A program made the position numbers and the translations under genes. Below the pieces are notes generated by a model that was given only the letters and a program-made list of their open reading frames with translations, made no database searches and was not told the origin of the DNA. From positions 2,356,001 to 2,420,000 of the forward strand of contig NZ_CP157484.1 of assembly GCF_045348435.1 (NCBI RefSeq): 64,000 bases of DNA, given 5' to 3'. Every line of letters starts with the position of its first letter. Position 1 is the first letter of the stretch. Shown here piece by piece: positions 44,437 to 52,992 of the stretch. Source of the DNA: Alsobacter sp045348435. GTDB lineage: Bacteria; Pseudomonadota; Alphaproteobacteria; Rhizobiales; Beijerinckiaceae.

Positions 44437-45564
44437 TCAACGCTTCTGCCATTGCACGAATTCGTTGAAGAGCGCCTCGCGTTCGCGGGCCGTCATTGCG
44501 CGCTTGCCTGGGCCTCGCGCCGTCACGAAGGCGTCGAACTTGGCGTGGAGGTCGGCCGTCTCGCCCTGCCCCGCACCGGCCTGCGTGGAGGACCGCGCCT
44601 TGCCCAGCGCCTCCTCGGCGGCGCTGTAGCGGGTCCAGCCCGGAACCGCGCCGGCGAGGTTCACCTCCTGCCACTTGGCCTGGAAGGGCGGCTGCTGCAG
44701 CTGCGCGAACTTGGCGAAATAGGCTTCGATGAACCGGCCGACGCGCTTGTAGCGCTCGGACCCCGGTTTCCAGTTGTAGACCGCCAGCACGGCCGGCACC
44801 GCGATGGTCGGGACCGACTGTCCGGCCGGGATCAGGTTGGGATAGTCGGCCGCGTCGAGGCTGGCCGGCACGTAGTAATCGGCGAACTGGCTGTCGTAGT
44901 CGACGGGAAGGAAGTGGAAGCCGGGCTCGGGCTTGTATTTGGCGAAGAGGTCGTTGGGCTTGCCGACGACGTGCACGACCGCGGCGATCTCGCCCGTGCG
45001 CATCTTCTCCAGCGCGACGGCGTTGTTGATCATCAGCGGCTGGACGGAGACGCCGAGCCGCTTGAAGACCACCTGGCCGGTATAGTTGGCGGCGCTCCCG
45101 GGGGTGTTGAAAGCGACCTTCTGTCCGGCGAGATCCTTGATCGACGCGTACTCCTTGCGCGCGTAGATGTGGACCTCGGTGTTGAACAAGGGCGAGATGT
45201 ACTGGATCCGCCCCTCGATATTGGGGATCTTCTCCTCGTTGCGGAAATGGTCGAGCACGTCCGCCTGGGTGATGGCGACGTCGACGCCCTTCAGGTTGAG
45301 GAGGTCCGAGACGTTCCCCACGGCGCCGAAGGTCACCATGGGCAGCACCCGCAGGTTCGGCGGGTCATCCAGCACCTTGGCGAGGTCCGCCGCATAGCGG
45401 ATGAAGCTCCCCTCCAGGAGCCCTCCGGCGACGCCCACCGTCCAGGCGTTCGCGTCGGTCTTGGTGCGGGCCCCGGGCGCCTCGGCCGCAAAGGCCGACG
45501 GCGCGGCGAACGCGGCCGCGAGCAGGCCCACGGCGGCGAGGACGCGGACCGCCACGGCCTTCAT
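44437..45564 (-). CDS. TAXI family TRAP transporter solute-binding protein
   Basis: 375 residues. A signal peptide (MKAVAVRVLAAVGLLAAAFAAPSAFAA) precedes a periplasmic binding protein type II fold of the TAXI kind (WTVGVAGGLLEGSFIRYAADLAKVL, VDVAITQADVLDHF, KVAFNTPGSAANYTGQVVFKRLGV). TAXI receptors normally serve a fused TRAP membrane protein, which is not encoded nearby. The ATG overlaps the stop of the preceding repeat-protein gene by 4 nt (45561-45564), so the two are translationally coupled. Confidence 0.88.
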   Translation of the reverse strand: MKAVAVRVLAAVGLLAAAFAAPSAFAAEAPGARTKTDANAWTVGVAGGLLEGSFIRYAADLAKVLDDPPNLRVLPMVTFGAVGNVSDLLNLKGVDVAITQADVLDHFRNEEKIPNIEGRIQYISPLFNTEVHIYARKEYASIKDLAGQKVAFNTPGSAANYTGQVVFKRLGVSVQPLMINNAVALEKMRTGEIAAVVHVVGKPNDLFAKYKPEPGFHFLPVDYDSQFADYYVPASLDAADYPNLIPAGQSVPTIAVPAVLAVYNWKPGSERYKRVGRFIEAYFAKFAQLQQPPFQAKWQEVNLAGAVPGWTRYSAAEEALGKARSSTQAGAGQGETADLHAKFDAFVTARGPGKRAMTAREREALFNEFVQWQKR

Positions 45565-46718
45565 GGCGACACCCGGTTGGAGCCGGTCTGCTCCTGTCGC
45601 TCGGCCGAGGCGATCGCCGCCAGGGCCCGCTGGGCGGCGCCGCCGCCCTTGGCCGCCGCCTTGCTGTAGAGCGACATGGCCAAAGCGTTGTCGGGCTTGA
45701 CGCCGATCACGCCCCACCGCGACAGCACGGTGGCGTCATAGGTCTCCGCCAGGGCGAAGAGCGCCTCCGGATCGTCCCCGGCGGCGGCCCGCTCCAGCAG
45801 GCGCCGGGCGCCGGCGATGTCGCCCTGCTTGATCTTGATCCGGGACAGGGCCACCAGCTTGGCCGCCTCGCCGGAGGGCAGGGTTACGGCCGGCCGCGCC
45901 TCGTCGGCCTTGCGACGGATCGCGCCGGTCTGCGGTTGCTCGATCGCCAGCAGCGCCTCGACGGGGCGGGACGGCTCCTGCCTGGCCGGCGCCGCTTCCT
46001 CCTTCGCCGCCTTCGCGACGGGCTGAGGCTCCGGCGCGACGGAAGCGGGACTGGCCGTGACGAGAGGACTGGGCGCGGCGGCAGGGCTTGGCGCGGCGGG
46101 AGGACTGGGCGCAGCGGGAGGACTGGGCGCAGCGGGAGGGCTTGGCGCGGCGAGAGGACTGGGCGGGGCCGGAGGACCGGCCGCAACCAGCGGCGCCGCC
46201 GCGACCGCCGCAGGCGCCTCGGCGACGATGTCGACCTTCACGACGGCGGGCTCGGCCGTCGCGGCGGGCCGCGCCGCGGGGGTCGGCTCCTCGACGAGGA
46301 GCGGCTTGGCGGGGGGCGGCTCGACGGGGGCCGGCGTCCGCTCCACCGCCGCCACGATCCTAGGAGCGTCGGCGAGGCCCGCGGCGGACCGGGCCGGGGC
46401 TTGGGGGCCGGACGATGCCTGGACGCCGGACAGGGCCTGCGGGCCGGACGAGGCCTGCGCCCCCGGCGCCGGATCGGCGCTGCGCGGCGAGGATGGCCCG
46501 ACCAGCGAGCCCACGCCCAGGACGGCGACCGCCAGCACGGCGCTCGCGGCGGCCACGCCGACGGACACCACGGCCATGACGCGGCCCGAGCGCCGCGGGC
46601 GCATCAGACGCCGGCGGATCTCGCGCTCCTCGGCCACGAATTCGGGCGGGTCGATGTCGGCGTAAACCTCGTCCCCTCCACAATTCTGCTGCAAACGCGG
46701 GTCCAGAATACCACTCAT
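45561..46718 (-). CDS. Membrane-anchored proline-rich protein with Sel1/TPR-like tail
   Basis: 385 residues. A basic cytoplasmic start (RRRLMRPRRSGR) precedes one membrane helix at about 47-73, giving an N-in, C-periplasmic topology. Residues ~75-270 are Pro/Ala/Ser-rich, with six degenerate PSPPAA hexapeptides. The C-terminal ~110 residues (LSRIKIKQGDIAGARRLLERAAAGDDPEALFALAETYD, then ALAMSLYSKAAAKGGGAAQRALAAI) look like Sel1/TPR repeats, often used as peptidoglycan-side scaffolds. ATG at 46718 follows AAAGGG. Function unknown; coupled to the TAXI receptor. Confidence 0.75.
   Translation of the reverse strand: MSGILDPRLQQNCGGDEVYADIDPPEFVAEEREIRRRLMRPRRSGRVMAVVSVGVAAASAVLAVAVLGVGSLVGPSSPRSADPAPGAQASSGPQALSGVQASSGPQAPARSAAGLADAPRIVAAVERTPAPVEPPPAKPLLVEEPTPAARPAATAEPAVVKVDIVAEAPAAVAAAPLVAAGPPAPPSPLAAPSPPAAPSPPAAPSPPAAPSPAAAPSPLVTASPASVAPEPQPVAKAAKEEAAPARQEPSRPVEALLAIEQPQTGAIRRKADEARPAVTLPSGEAAKLVALSRIKIKQGDIAGARRLLERAAAGDDPEALFALAETYDATVLSRWGVIGVKPDNALAMSLYSKAAAKGGGAAQRALAAIASAERQEQTGSNRVSP
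46063..46170. repeat. Six tandem 18-bp units within the proline-rich coding region
   Basis: Units at 46063, 46081, 46099, 46117, 46135 and 46153, each 18 nt of the GGAGGACTGGGCGCAGCG type; the third and fourth are identical and the others differ at a few positions. Being a multiple of three, copy number can change without a frameshift. Confidence 0.85.
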
Positions 46719-46769
46719 GACAGACCCTTTCGGGCGCACCTATACGCTCGACTAAATGCTTCTATGACA

Positions 46770-46798
46770 AAGATAGATACATTTTCTAAGCTTCGCAA
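46770..46798 (-). promoter_or_regulatory. Possible promoter of the repeat-protein/TAXI operon
   Basis: On the minus strand, TTGCGA (46798-46793), 17-nt spacer, TATCTT (46775-46770), about 52 nt before the coding start at 46718. It sits in an AT-rich island (about 46740-46890) in a 353-nt gene-free gap up to 47072. The rest of the gap shows no convincing gene. Confidence 0.4.
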
Positions 46799-47071
46799 TA
46801 AGTAATGGAACGAAGGGCCAAATATAGCCGGCCTCGACAAATTTCCTAAATAGTGAGTCTTTATTCTTTGCAGGGATCTACTTACTTTCAGGGCGCGCAC
46901 AAGCAGGCATGCTTTGCGACGCCACAGGTCTGTCCAGCGGATAGTGATCAGCCGTTGCAGGCTTGACGGTTCGGGGCGGCCGCAACCTGCTGAAGCGAAT
47001 GTGAAAGGCGTGCGCGTCAGGATCGGGTAGCGTCGCAGGGTTCGACGCCCCCTCCCCGTCCGGAGCGCCCC

Positions 47072-47536
47072 ATGACGATGCTGATCTGCGCCTTCGCCAT
47101 GGGCGTCGTGGCCGGCCTGAGGACCATGACCGCGCCCGCCGCCGTCAGCTGGGCGGCGCGCTTGGGAGCGCTGCCGGTGGGCGACACGGGGCTGGCTGTC
47201 CTGGGCTACGCCTGGACGCCGTGGATCCTGACCCTCCTGGCGCTCGGCGAGTATGTGGCGGACCAGTGGCCCTCGACGCCGAGCCGCACCGTCCCGGTGC
47301 AGTTCGCAGGCCGCGTGCTGAGCGGCGCCTTTTGCGGCGCGGCAATCGGCGCGGCAAGCGCCTCCATGGCGGCGGGCGCGGCGGCCGGAGCCGTCGGGGC
47401 CGTGGTCGGCACGCTGGGCGGACGGGCGGCCCGCGGCCGCCTCGCGAGCGCCTTCGGGCGGGATCGCCCCGCGGCCTTCATCGAGGACGGCGTCGCCGTC
47501 GGGGCGGCCGCCCTGATCGTCGGCGCGCTGGCGTAA
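47072..47536 (+). CDS. DUF4126 family membrane protein
   Basis: 154 residues with four hydrophobic stretches and the DUF4126 pattern: LICAFAMGVVAGLRTMTAPAAVSWAARLG at the start, LALGEYVADQWPSTPSRT in the middle, and a Gly/Ala-rich GAAIGAASASMAAGAAAGAVGAVVGTLGG helix pair. Predicted inner-membrane protein of unknown function. GGAG precedes the ATG. It converges on the binding-protein-like gene at 47564 with a 27-nt gap. Confidence 0.85.
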   Translation: MTMLICAFAMGVVAGLRTMTAPAAVSWAARLGALPVGDTGLAVLGYAWTPWILTLLALGEYVADQWPSTPSRTVPVQFAGRVLSGAFCGAAIGAASASMAAGAAAGAVGAVVGTLGGRAARGRLASAFGRDRPAAFIEDGVAVGAAALIVGALA

Positions 47537-47563
47537 GGCCCTGCGGCGGCGCCCGGCGGGAGC

Positions 47564-48259
47564 CTACAGGAACCCGCAGTGACGCCGCACGGCCGCGCTG
47601 TCCTCGCCCGACAGCAAAGCAAGAAGCGCCCGCGCGGCCTCGGGGTCTCGCGACTGCGTGGTGACGGCGGCCGTGTAGACGGTGCGAAGGCCGTATCCGT
47701 CCGGCAGGGGCGCGACGAGTTCCGCGCCCGGCTCGGCGAGGATCTCGGTGACCTGCGTCGACCCGATCGGGCGCGCTTCGGGCGCCGCCGCCAGCGCCCT
47801 CATGGCCGCCGCGCCGTTGGGATGGGGACGCAGGCGCGACGCCAGCTCCTGCGCCAGCCCGAGCCGGCGCAAGACGTCGGAAAAATGAATGCCGGCCGTG
47901 GCGAGGGCCGGGTCCGGAACATAGATCGCGTCCGCGGCCCGCAGGGCCCGTCGCAACGCGTCAGGATCGCCCAACTCGGGTCTGGGATCGCCCGCCCGCA
48001 CGGCGATCGCCGCCTCGACGGCGCCGACATCCGCGACCGCGTCGGGTCTCGCCTCCCCGGACGCGGCCAGTTCGGCCACGATGGCCTGGGTGAGGATCAC
48101 AAGATCGGCGGGATGGCCCGCCGCCAGCTTCGCCCGCATGGCCCCCACCGCGCCGAACACGCCGTCGACGACGTGGCCGGTGCGTCGGGTGAAGTCCGCG
48201 CTCAGCGCTCCGACGAGCGCATGCGCTGCGCCGCCGCTCAAGATGCTCAGCCTCGTCAT
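47564..48259 (-). CDS. Molybdate-type substrate-binding domain protein without signal peptide
   Basis: 231 residues resembling ModA-like periplasmic binding proteins: start LSILSGGAAHALVGALSADFTRRTGH, then HPADLVILTQAIVAELAASGE and a C-terminal AAVTTQSRDPEAARALLALLSG. Translation from the ATG at 48259 (AGGAG upstream, 12 nt) gives no signal peptide, and the upstream frame offers none, so it may be cytosolic. It has no transporter genes beside it. It lies 29 nt downstream of the Bug receptor gene on the same strand. Ligand unknown. Confidence 0.75.
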   Translation of the reverse strand: MTRLSILSGGAAHALVGALSADFTRRTGHVVDGVFGAVGAMRAKLAAGHPADLVILTQAIVAELAASGEARPDAVADVGAVEAAIAVRAGDPRPELGDPDALRRALRAADAIYVPDPALATAGIHFSDVLRRLGLAQELASRLRPHPNGAAAMRALAAAPEARPIGSTQVTEILAEPGAELVAPLPDGYGLRTVYTAAVTTQSRDPEAARALLALLSGEDSAAVRRHCGFL

Positions 48260-48288
48260 GAACCGGATGGTCTCCTGCAGGTCACGCG

Positions 48289-49257
48289 TCAGTTGACCTT
48301 GATGTGGGCCTGCTGAATCACCTTGGCCCATTTGGCGATGTCCGTCTGGATATAGCGGCCGAACTCCTCCGGCGACATCTCCATCGGCGTCACGCCCTGC
48401 CTCGCCCACGCCGTCTTGACCTCCGGGCGGGCCTCGACCTTTCGGACTTCGCGGTTCAGGAGGTCGACGACCTCCCGCGGCGTTCCGGCCGGGGCCATGA
48501 GCCCGAGCCAGATCGTGGCCTCGAAGCCGGTCAGGCCGGCCTCGCTGACGGTCGGCACGTCGGGAAGAAGGTCGGAGCGCGCCGCGCCGGTCGTCGCCAG
48601 CGCCCGGACCTCGCCGGACTGGATGGTCGGCGCCATGGTGGTGACCGAGTCGATCATCATCTGGACATGCCCGCCGATGACGTTGGTGCGCGCCTCGCCG
48701 CTGCCCCGGTGGGGCACATGCGTGATGTCCGTCCCGCTCAGGGCCTTGAAGCTCTCTCCGGCGAGATGATAGGGCGTGCCCACGCCGGACGAGGCGTAGT
48801 TCAGCTCCTTGGGCTTGGCCTTGGCCAGGGCGATCAACTCGGCCAGGGTCTTGGCTGGCACCTCCGGGTTCACCACGATCACGAGGTCGGCGGCGTTCAG
48901 CGGGGCGACCGGCGCGAAATCCTTCGTCAAATGGTAGCTCTTGCTGGAGATCAGCGTCTCATTGGCCGTGTGGGTGTTGGACATCAGCAGCAGGGTGTAT
49001 CCGTCCGGCGCCGAGCGGGCCGCCTCCGTGGTGCCGATCACCGCGCCCGCCCCGGGCTTGTTCTCGATCACGAAAGGCTGCTTCAGCGCCTCCGAGAGCT
49101 GCTGGCCGACAGCGCGGGCGTAGATGTCCGCCGGTCCGCCGGCCCCGAACGGGACGATGATCCGCACGGCGCGCGTCGGATAGGATTGTGACAAAGCCGG
49201 GCCGGCGAGGCCCGCCAGGGCGGACAGCGCGACGCCGATGAGCGCGGAAAACCGCAT
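48289..49257 (-). CDS. Tripartite tricarboxylate transporter (Bug family) substrate-binding protein
   Basis: 322 residues. Signal peptide (MRFSALIGVALSALAGLAGPALSQ), then the Bug fold: YPTRAVRIIVPFGAGGPADIYARAVGQQLSE, GAGAVIGTTEAARSAPDGYTLL, and HVPHRGSGEARTNVIGGHVQ. Such receptors bind carboxylates and may serve TctAB permeases or sensors; no tctA or tctB is nearby. GGGAGG lies 7 nt before the ATG at 49257. Divergent from the hybrid kinase gene. Confidence 0.92.
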   Translation of the reverse strand: MRFSALIGVALSALAGLAGPALSQSYPTRAVRIIVPFGAGGPADIYARAVGQQLSEALKQPFVIENKPGAGAVIGTTEAARSAPDGYTLLLMSNTHTANETLISSKSYHLTKDFAPVAPLNAADLVIVVNPEVPAKTLAELIALAKAKPKELNYASSGVGTPYHLAGESFKALSGTDITHVPHRGSGEARTNVIGGHVQMMIDSVTTMAPTIQSGEVRALATTGAARSDLLPDVPTVSEAGLTGFEATIWLGLMAPAGTPREVVDLLNREVRKVEARPEVKTAWARQGVTPMEMSPEEFGRYIQTDIAKWAKVIQQAHIKVN

Positions 49258-49358
49258 GCGTAACCTCCCAACAGGACTGCCTTGCGCAGTTCTTCGCTCC
49301 GCCGGCGGCCCGCCCGGGGGATCGGGCGGCGGCCGGCGCAGACCGCCGCGAGGATAAG

Positions 49359-49393
49359 GGACGCTTCGCGCATCATGCGAGCCCAAAGCGTCC
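49359..49393. promoter_or_regulatory. Nested hairpin in the Bug receptor/kinase divergent intergenic region
   Basis: GGACGCTT (49359-49366) pairs with AAGCGTCC (49386-49393); inside, CGCAT-C-ATGCG (49369-49379) forms a second perfect palindrome. It is the most structured part of the 306-nt gap between divergent genes and could be an operator for either. Role is inference. Confidence 0.35.
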
Positions 49394-49563
49394 GTCAACT
49401 GGCGCCGGTCACGCAGCTGTGTCCGGCGCAGGCGACGTTTCGATAGGTTCGTCTTGCGCCGACGCAACCTCCGCAGCTTAGGTCCGTTACGTGGAACGCG
49501 GGCCGGCGCAAGCTTCGCCGCCTCCCGTGGCAGCTGCGCTCTCGCCGACAAAGGAAAGCCCGC

Positions 49564-52500
49564 GTGACGTCACCGATCAGCGCTGAAGACGACGCAGCCG
49601 GGTTTCTGCTCGGCGGGGGAGCCGCCGGCGCCCTGATGCGCGCGCTCGACTGGACGGCGTCGCCCCTCGGGCCGCCCGGCGCGTGGCCACAGTCGCTGCG
49701 CTCGGTGGTCGGCCTGTTGCTCAACTCCAAGTTCCCCATGTTCGCCGTGTGGGGCGACGAACTGGGGATGGTCTACAACGACGCCTATGCGGCGATCCTG
49801 GGATCAAAGCATCCCGCCGCCATGGGCGCGCGGTTCCGCGACGTCTGGGCGGAGATCTGGCCCGACATCAGCCCGCTGACGGAGGCCGCCCTCGCCGGCG
49901 AGGCCACCTATCGGGAGGACCTGCCGCTGCTGATGAACCGCAGGGGGTTCGACGAGCAGACCTGGTTCACCTTCTCCTACTCTCCGGTCCGCGACGAGAG
50001 CGGCGCGGTTCGGGGCATGTTCTGCGCCTGCACGGAGACCACGCCGAAGATCCTGGAGGACCGCCGGCAGGCCTTCCGCATCCAGCTCGACGAGGCGCTT
50101 CGGGCCCAGTCCGACCCGCGCGGCGTCATGAACGCCGCCGTGGCGGCGCTCGGCCGACAACTCGGGGCCAACCGGGTCGGCTACAGCGAGGTCCAGGACG
50201 ACGACGAGACCATCCTGTTCCAGTCCTGCTACGCCGACGGCGTGGAGCCGCTGACGGGCGCCTACTCGCTGTCCCAATTCGGGCCCGACAGCATCGCGCG
50301 CCAGCGCGGCGGGGTCACCGAGACGTGCGCCGACATCGCCGCCGACCCGCACCAGAACCCGGCGACCTGGGAGGCGATCGACGCCGCGTCCTTCGTCTCC
50401 GTGCCGCTCGTCCGGGAAGGGCGGCTGCTGGCGACGCTCTACGTCAATTTCAGGACGCCGCACCGCTGGACGACGCATGAGGTCGCCCTGATCGAGGACG
50501 TCGCTTCCCGTACCTGGGAGACGGTGGAGCGGGCCCGGGCCGAGATGGAGCGGGACCGCTTCTTCGACCTGTCGGTCGACCTGATCGCCGTGGTGGCCCT
50601 GCGCGACGGCGCCTGGCGAAGGCTGAACCCGGCCTTTGGGCGCGTGCTCGGCTGGGCGACGCAGGACCTGATGGGGACGAAGGCCGTAGCCCTCGTCCAC
50701 CCCGAGGACCGCGCCCGCTTCGAACAGGCGATGGCGCCCTCCCGCGAGCAGACCGCCCGGGGAGCGATCGAGCTGCGGATGAGGCGGCGCGACGGCGACT
50801 ATCGCTGGATCGCCTGGACGCTGGCGCCCTACCTGGCCGAGAGCCTCCTCTTCGCGGTGGGCCGAGACATCACCGAGCGGCGGCTGGCGGAAGAAAAGCT
50901 CCGCGCCGAGGAAGCCCGCCAGGCGCTCCTCGTGCGTCTGTTGCGCGGCCAGCGCGAGACCGACGACCCCAGCGCCATGATGAAGGCCGCTTCCGAGGCC
51001 GTCGGGCGTCACCTGGACGCCAATCGGGCCGGCTTCTTCGAGGTCCAAGACGATGAACGCCTCGCTTTCGACGAATCGTGGACGGCGCCGGGCGTGCGCG
51101 CGCTGGAGGGTCATTGGCCGGCGCGCCTCCTGGACGCGCCCTATCTGGACGACATCCGCGCGGGAAGGACGCTGGCGATCCGCGACGCCGCCGAGGCGGC
51201 GCTGACGCGCGATCCGCGCTTTTCCGGGCTCGGCGCCCGGGCGCTGATCGGCGCGCCCATCGTGCGCAGCGAGCGCTGGCGCGCGGGCCTCTTCGTCGCC
51301 GCCCCAAAGACCCGCGATTGGACCCCCGACGAGATCGGCCTCGTCAGGGTCGTGGCGGACCAGACCTGGGACGCGGTGGAGCGCGCCCGCGCCGTCGCGG
51401 CCCTGCGCGAGAACGAGGCGCGGCTGCGCGACCTCAACGAGAGCCTCGAGACGCGGGTGGCGGAGCGGACCGCCGAGCGCGACCTGCTGGCCACGCTGGT
51501 GGAGACCACCGACGTCATGATCATGGTGGCGGACTCCCGCCACGCCATCCTGGCGATCAACAAGGCCTGCGCCGACGAATGGGAGCGCATCTACGGCGTG
51601 CGGCCCAAGCCGGGCGACGACGTGATGTCGATCGTCCCCCGGCCCGACGCGCTGAGCGAGACCGTCAGCGCGGCCTGGACCCGAGCCCTCGCCGGCGAGG
51701 AGTTCACGACGATCCAGCGGCTGGGCGACCATGCGCGGGACCAGCGCCACTACGAGATCAAGTTCGCCGCGTTGCGCGACCGCAGCGGCGCGCAGGTCGG
51801 CGCCTACCAGTTCACCACCGACGTCACCGAGCGCCTGCGGGAGCAATCGCGGTTCGCCGAGGCGCAGGAGGCGCTGCGCCAGTCCCAGAAGCTGGAAGCC
51901 ATGGGCCAGCTCACCGGCGGCGTCGCGCATGACTTCAACAACCTGCTCACGCCGATCATCGGCAGCCTCGACCTGTTGCAGCGCAACGGCCTCGGTGGCG
52001 AGCGCGAGCAGCGGCTGATCGACGGGGCGCTGCAGTCGGCTGAGCGCGCCAAGACGCTGGTCCAGCGCCTGCTGGCCTTCGCGCGGCGCCAGCCCCTGCA
52101 GCCGCACGCCGTGCAGGTCGGGCCGCTGGTCGCCGGCATGGCCGACCTGATCGCCAGCACCTCGGGCCCCCGCATCAAGCTGGAGATGGACATCGGCGCG
52201 AAGACGCCCTCCGCCCACGCCGACGCCAACCAGCTGGAGATGGCGCTTCTCAATCTCAGCGTGAACGCCAGGGACGCGATGCCGGACGGCGGACGCCTCA
52301 CCATCGGCGTGGCGGCGGACGAGGTGACGCCCGGCCACCGCTCGAACCTGTCGCCGGGGACCTATGTCCGGCTGTCGGTCTCCGACACCGGGGCCGGCAT
52401 GGACGAGGAGACGCTGCGCCGCGCCATCGAACCCTTCTTCTCCACGAAGGGCGTGGGCCGCGGCACGGGCCTGGGCCTCTCCATGGTGCACGGGCTCGCG

Positions 52501-52992
52501 GCGCAGCTGGGCGGCGCCCTTCACATCGCGAGCCGTCCCAGGCTGGGCACGCGGGTCGATCTGTGGCTGCCGAAGAGCCACGACCAGCCCGCCTCCCACG
52601 CGGAGGAGACGCCCGGCGCGGCGCCGCGCGCCCGGGCGGTCGGGACCGCGCTCCTCGTCGACGACGAGGAGCTGGTGCGCGTCACCACCGCCGACATGCT
52701 GTCGGAGCTTGGCTACGACGTCGTGGAGGCCGGCTCCGCCGACGACGCGAAACGGCGGCTCCAGGCGGGCCTGCATGTCGACCTGCTGGTCACCGACCAT
52801 CTGATGCCCGGCATGACCGGGGCCGAGCTGGCCCGCTGGGCGAAGCATCATGACCCGAAGATCGCGGTCCTGATCGTCTCCGGCTACGCCGAGGCCGAGG
52901 GCATCGCCCCCGACCTTCCCCGCCTGACCAAGCCGTTCCGCCAGCCGGACCTCGCGGCCAGCATCGGCGCGCTCCTGGAGGGACGCGCCTAG
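49564..52992 (+). CDS. Hybrid sensor histidine kinase (PAS-GAF-PAS-GAF-PAS-HisKA-HATPase-REC)
   Basis: 1142 residues, no membrane segment, so a cytosolic sensor. Domains: PAS-like ~45-160, GAF ~180-340, PAS ~350-455 (GDYRWIAWTLAPY), a second GAF ~470-615, coiled coil ~615-645, PAS ~650-770, HisKA with H789 in GGVAHDFNNLLTPI, HATPase ~890-1005 (NLSVNARDAMPDGG, DTGAGM, GTGLGLSMVHG), and receiver ~1025-1140 with D1078 in VTDHLMPG. The GAF domains resemble each other (LGANRVGYSEVQDDDE and LDANRAGFFEVQDDER). Start codon GTG at 49564 follows AAAGGAAAG. No output regulator is adjacent. Confidence 0.93.
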   Translation: MTSPISAEDDAAGFLLGGGAAGALMRALDWTASPLGPPGAWPQSLRSVVGLLLNSKFPMFAVWGDELGMVYNDAYAAILGSKHPAAMGARFRDVWAEIWPDISPLTEAALAGEATYREDLPLLMNRRGFDEQTWFTFSYSPVRDESGAVRGMFCACTETTPKILEDRRQAFRIQLDEALRAQSDPRGVMNAAVAALGRQLGANRVGYSEVQDDDETILFQSCYADGVEPLTGAYSLSQFGPDSIARQRGGVTETCADIAADPHQNPATWEAIDAASFVSVPLVREGRLLATLYVNFRTPHRWTTHEVALIEDVASRTWETVERARAEMERDRFFDLSVDLIAVVALRDGAWRRLNPAFGRVLGWATQDLMGTKAVALVHPEDRARFEQAMAPSREQTARGAIELRMRRRDGDYRWIAWTLAPYLAESLLFAVGRDITERRLAEEKLRAEEARQALLVRLLRGQRETDDPSAMMKAASEAVGRHLDANRAGFFEVQDDERLAFDESWTAPGVRALEGHWPARLLDAPYLDDIRAGRTLAIRDAAEAALTRDPRFSGLGARALIGAPIVRSERWRAGLFVAAPKTRDWTPDEIGLVRVVADQTWDAVERARAVAALRENEARLRDLNESLETRVAERTAERDLLATLVETTDVMIMVADSRHAILAINKACADEWERIYGVRPKPGDDVMSIVPRPDALSETVSAAWTRALAGEEFTTIQRLGDHARDQRHYEIKFAALRDRSGAQVGAYQFTTDVTERLREQSRFAEAQEALRQSQKLEAMGQLTGGVAHDFNNLLTPIIGSLDLLQRNGLGGEREQRLIDGALQSAERAKTLVQRLLAFARRQPLQPHAVQVGPLVAGMADLIASTSGPRIKLEMDIGAKTPSAHADANQLEMALLNLSVNARDAMPDGGRLTIGVAADEVTPGHRSNLSPGTYVRLSVSDTGAGMDEETLRRAIEPFFSTKGVGRGTGLGLSMVHGLAAQLGGALHIASRPRLGTRVDLWLPKSHDQPASHAEETPGAAPRARAVGTALLVDDEELVRVTTADMLSELGYDVVEAGSADDAKRRLQAGLHVDLLVTDHLMPGMTGAELARWAKHHDPKIAVLIVSGYAEAEGIAPDLPRLTKPFRQPDLAASIGALLEGRA

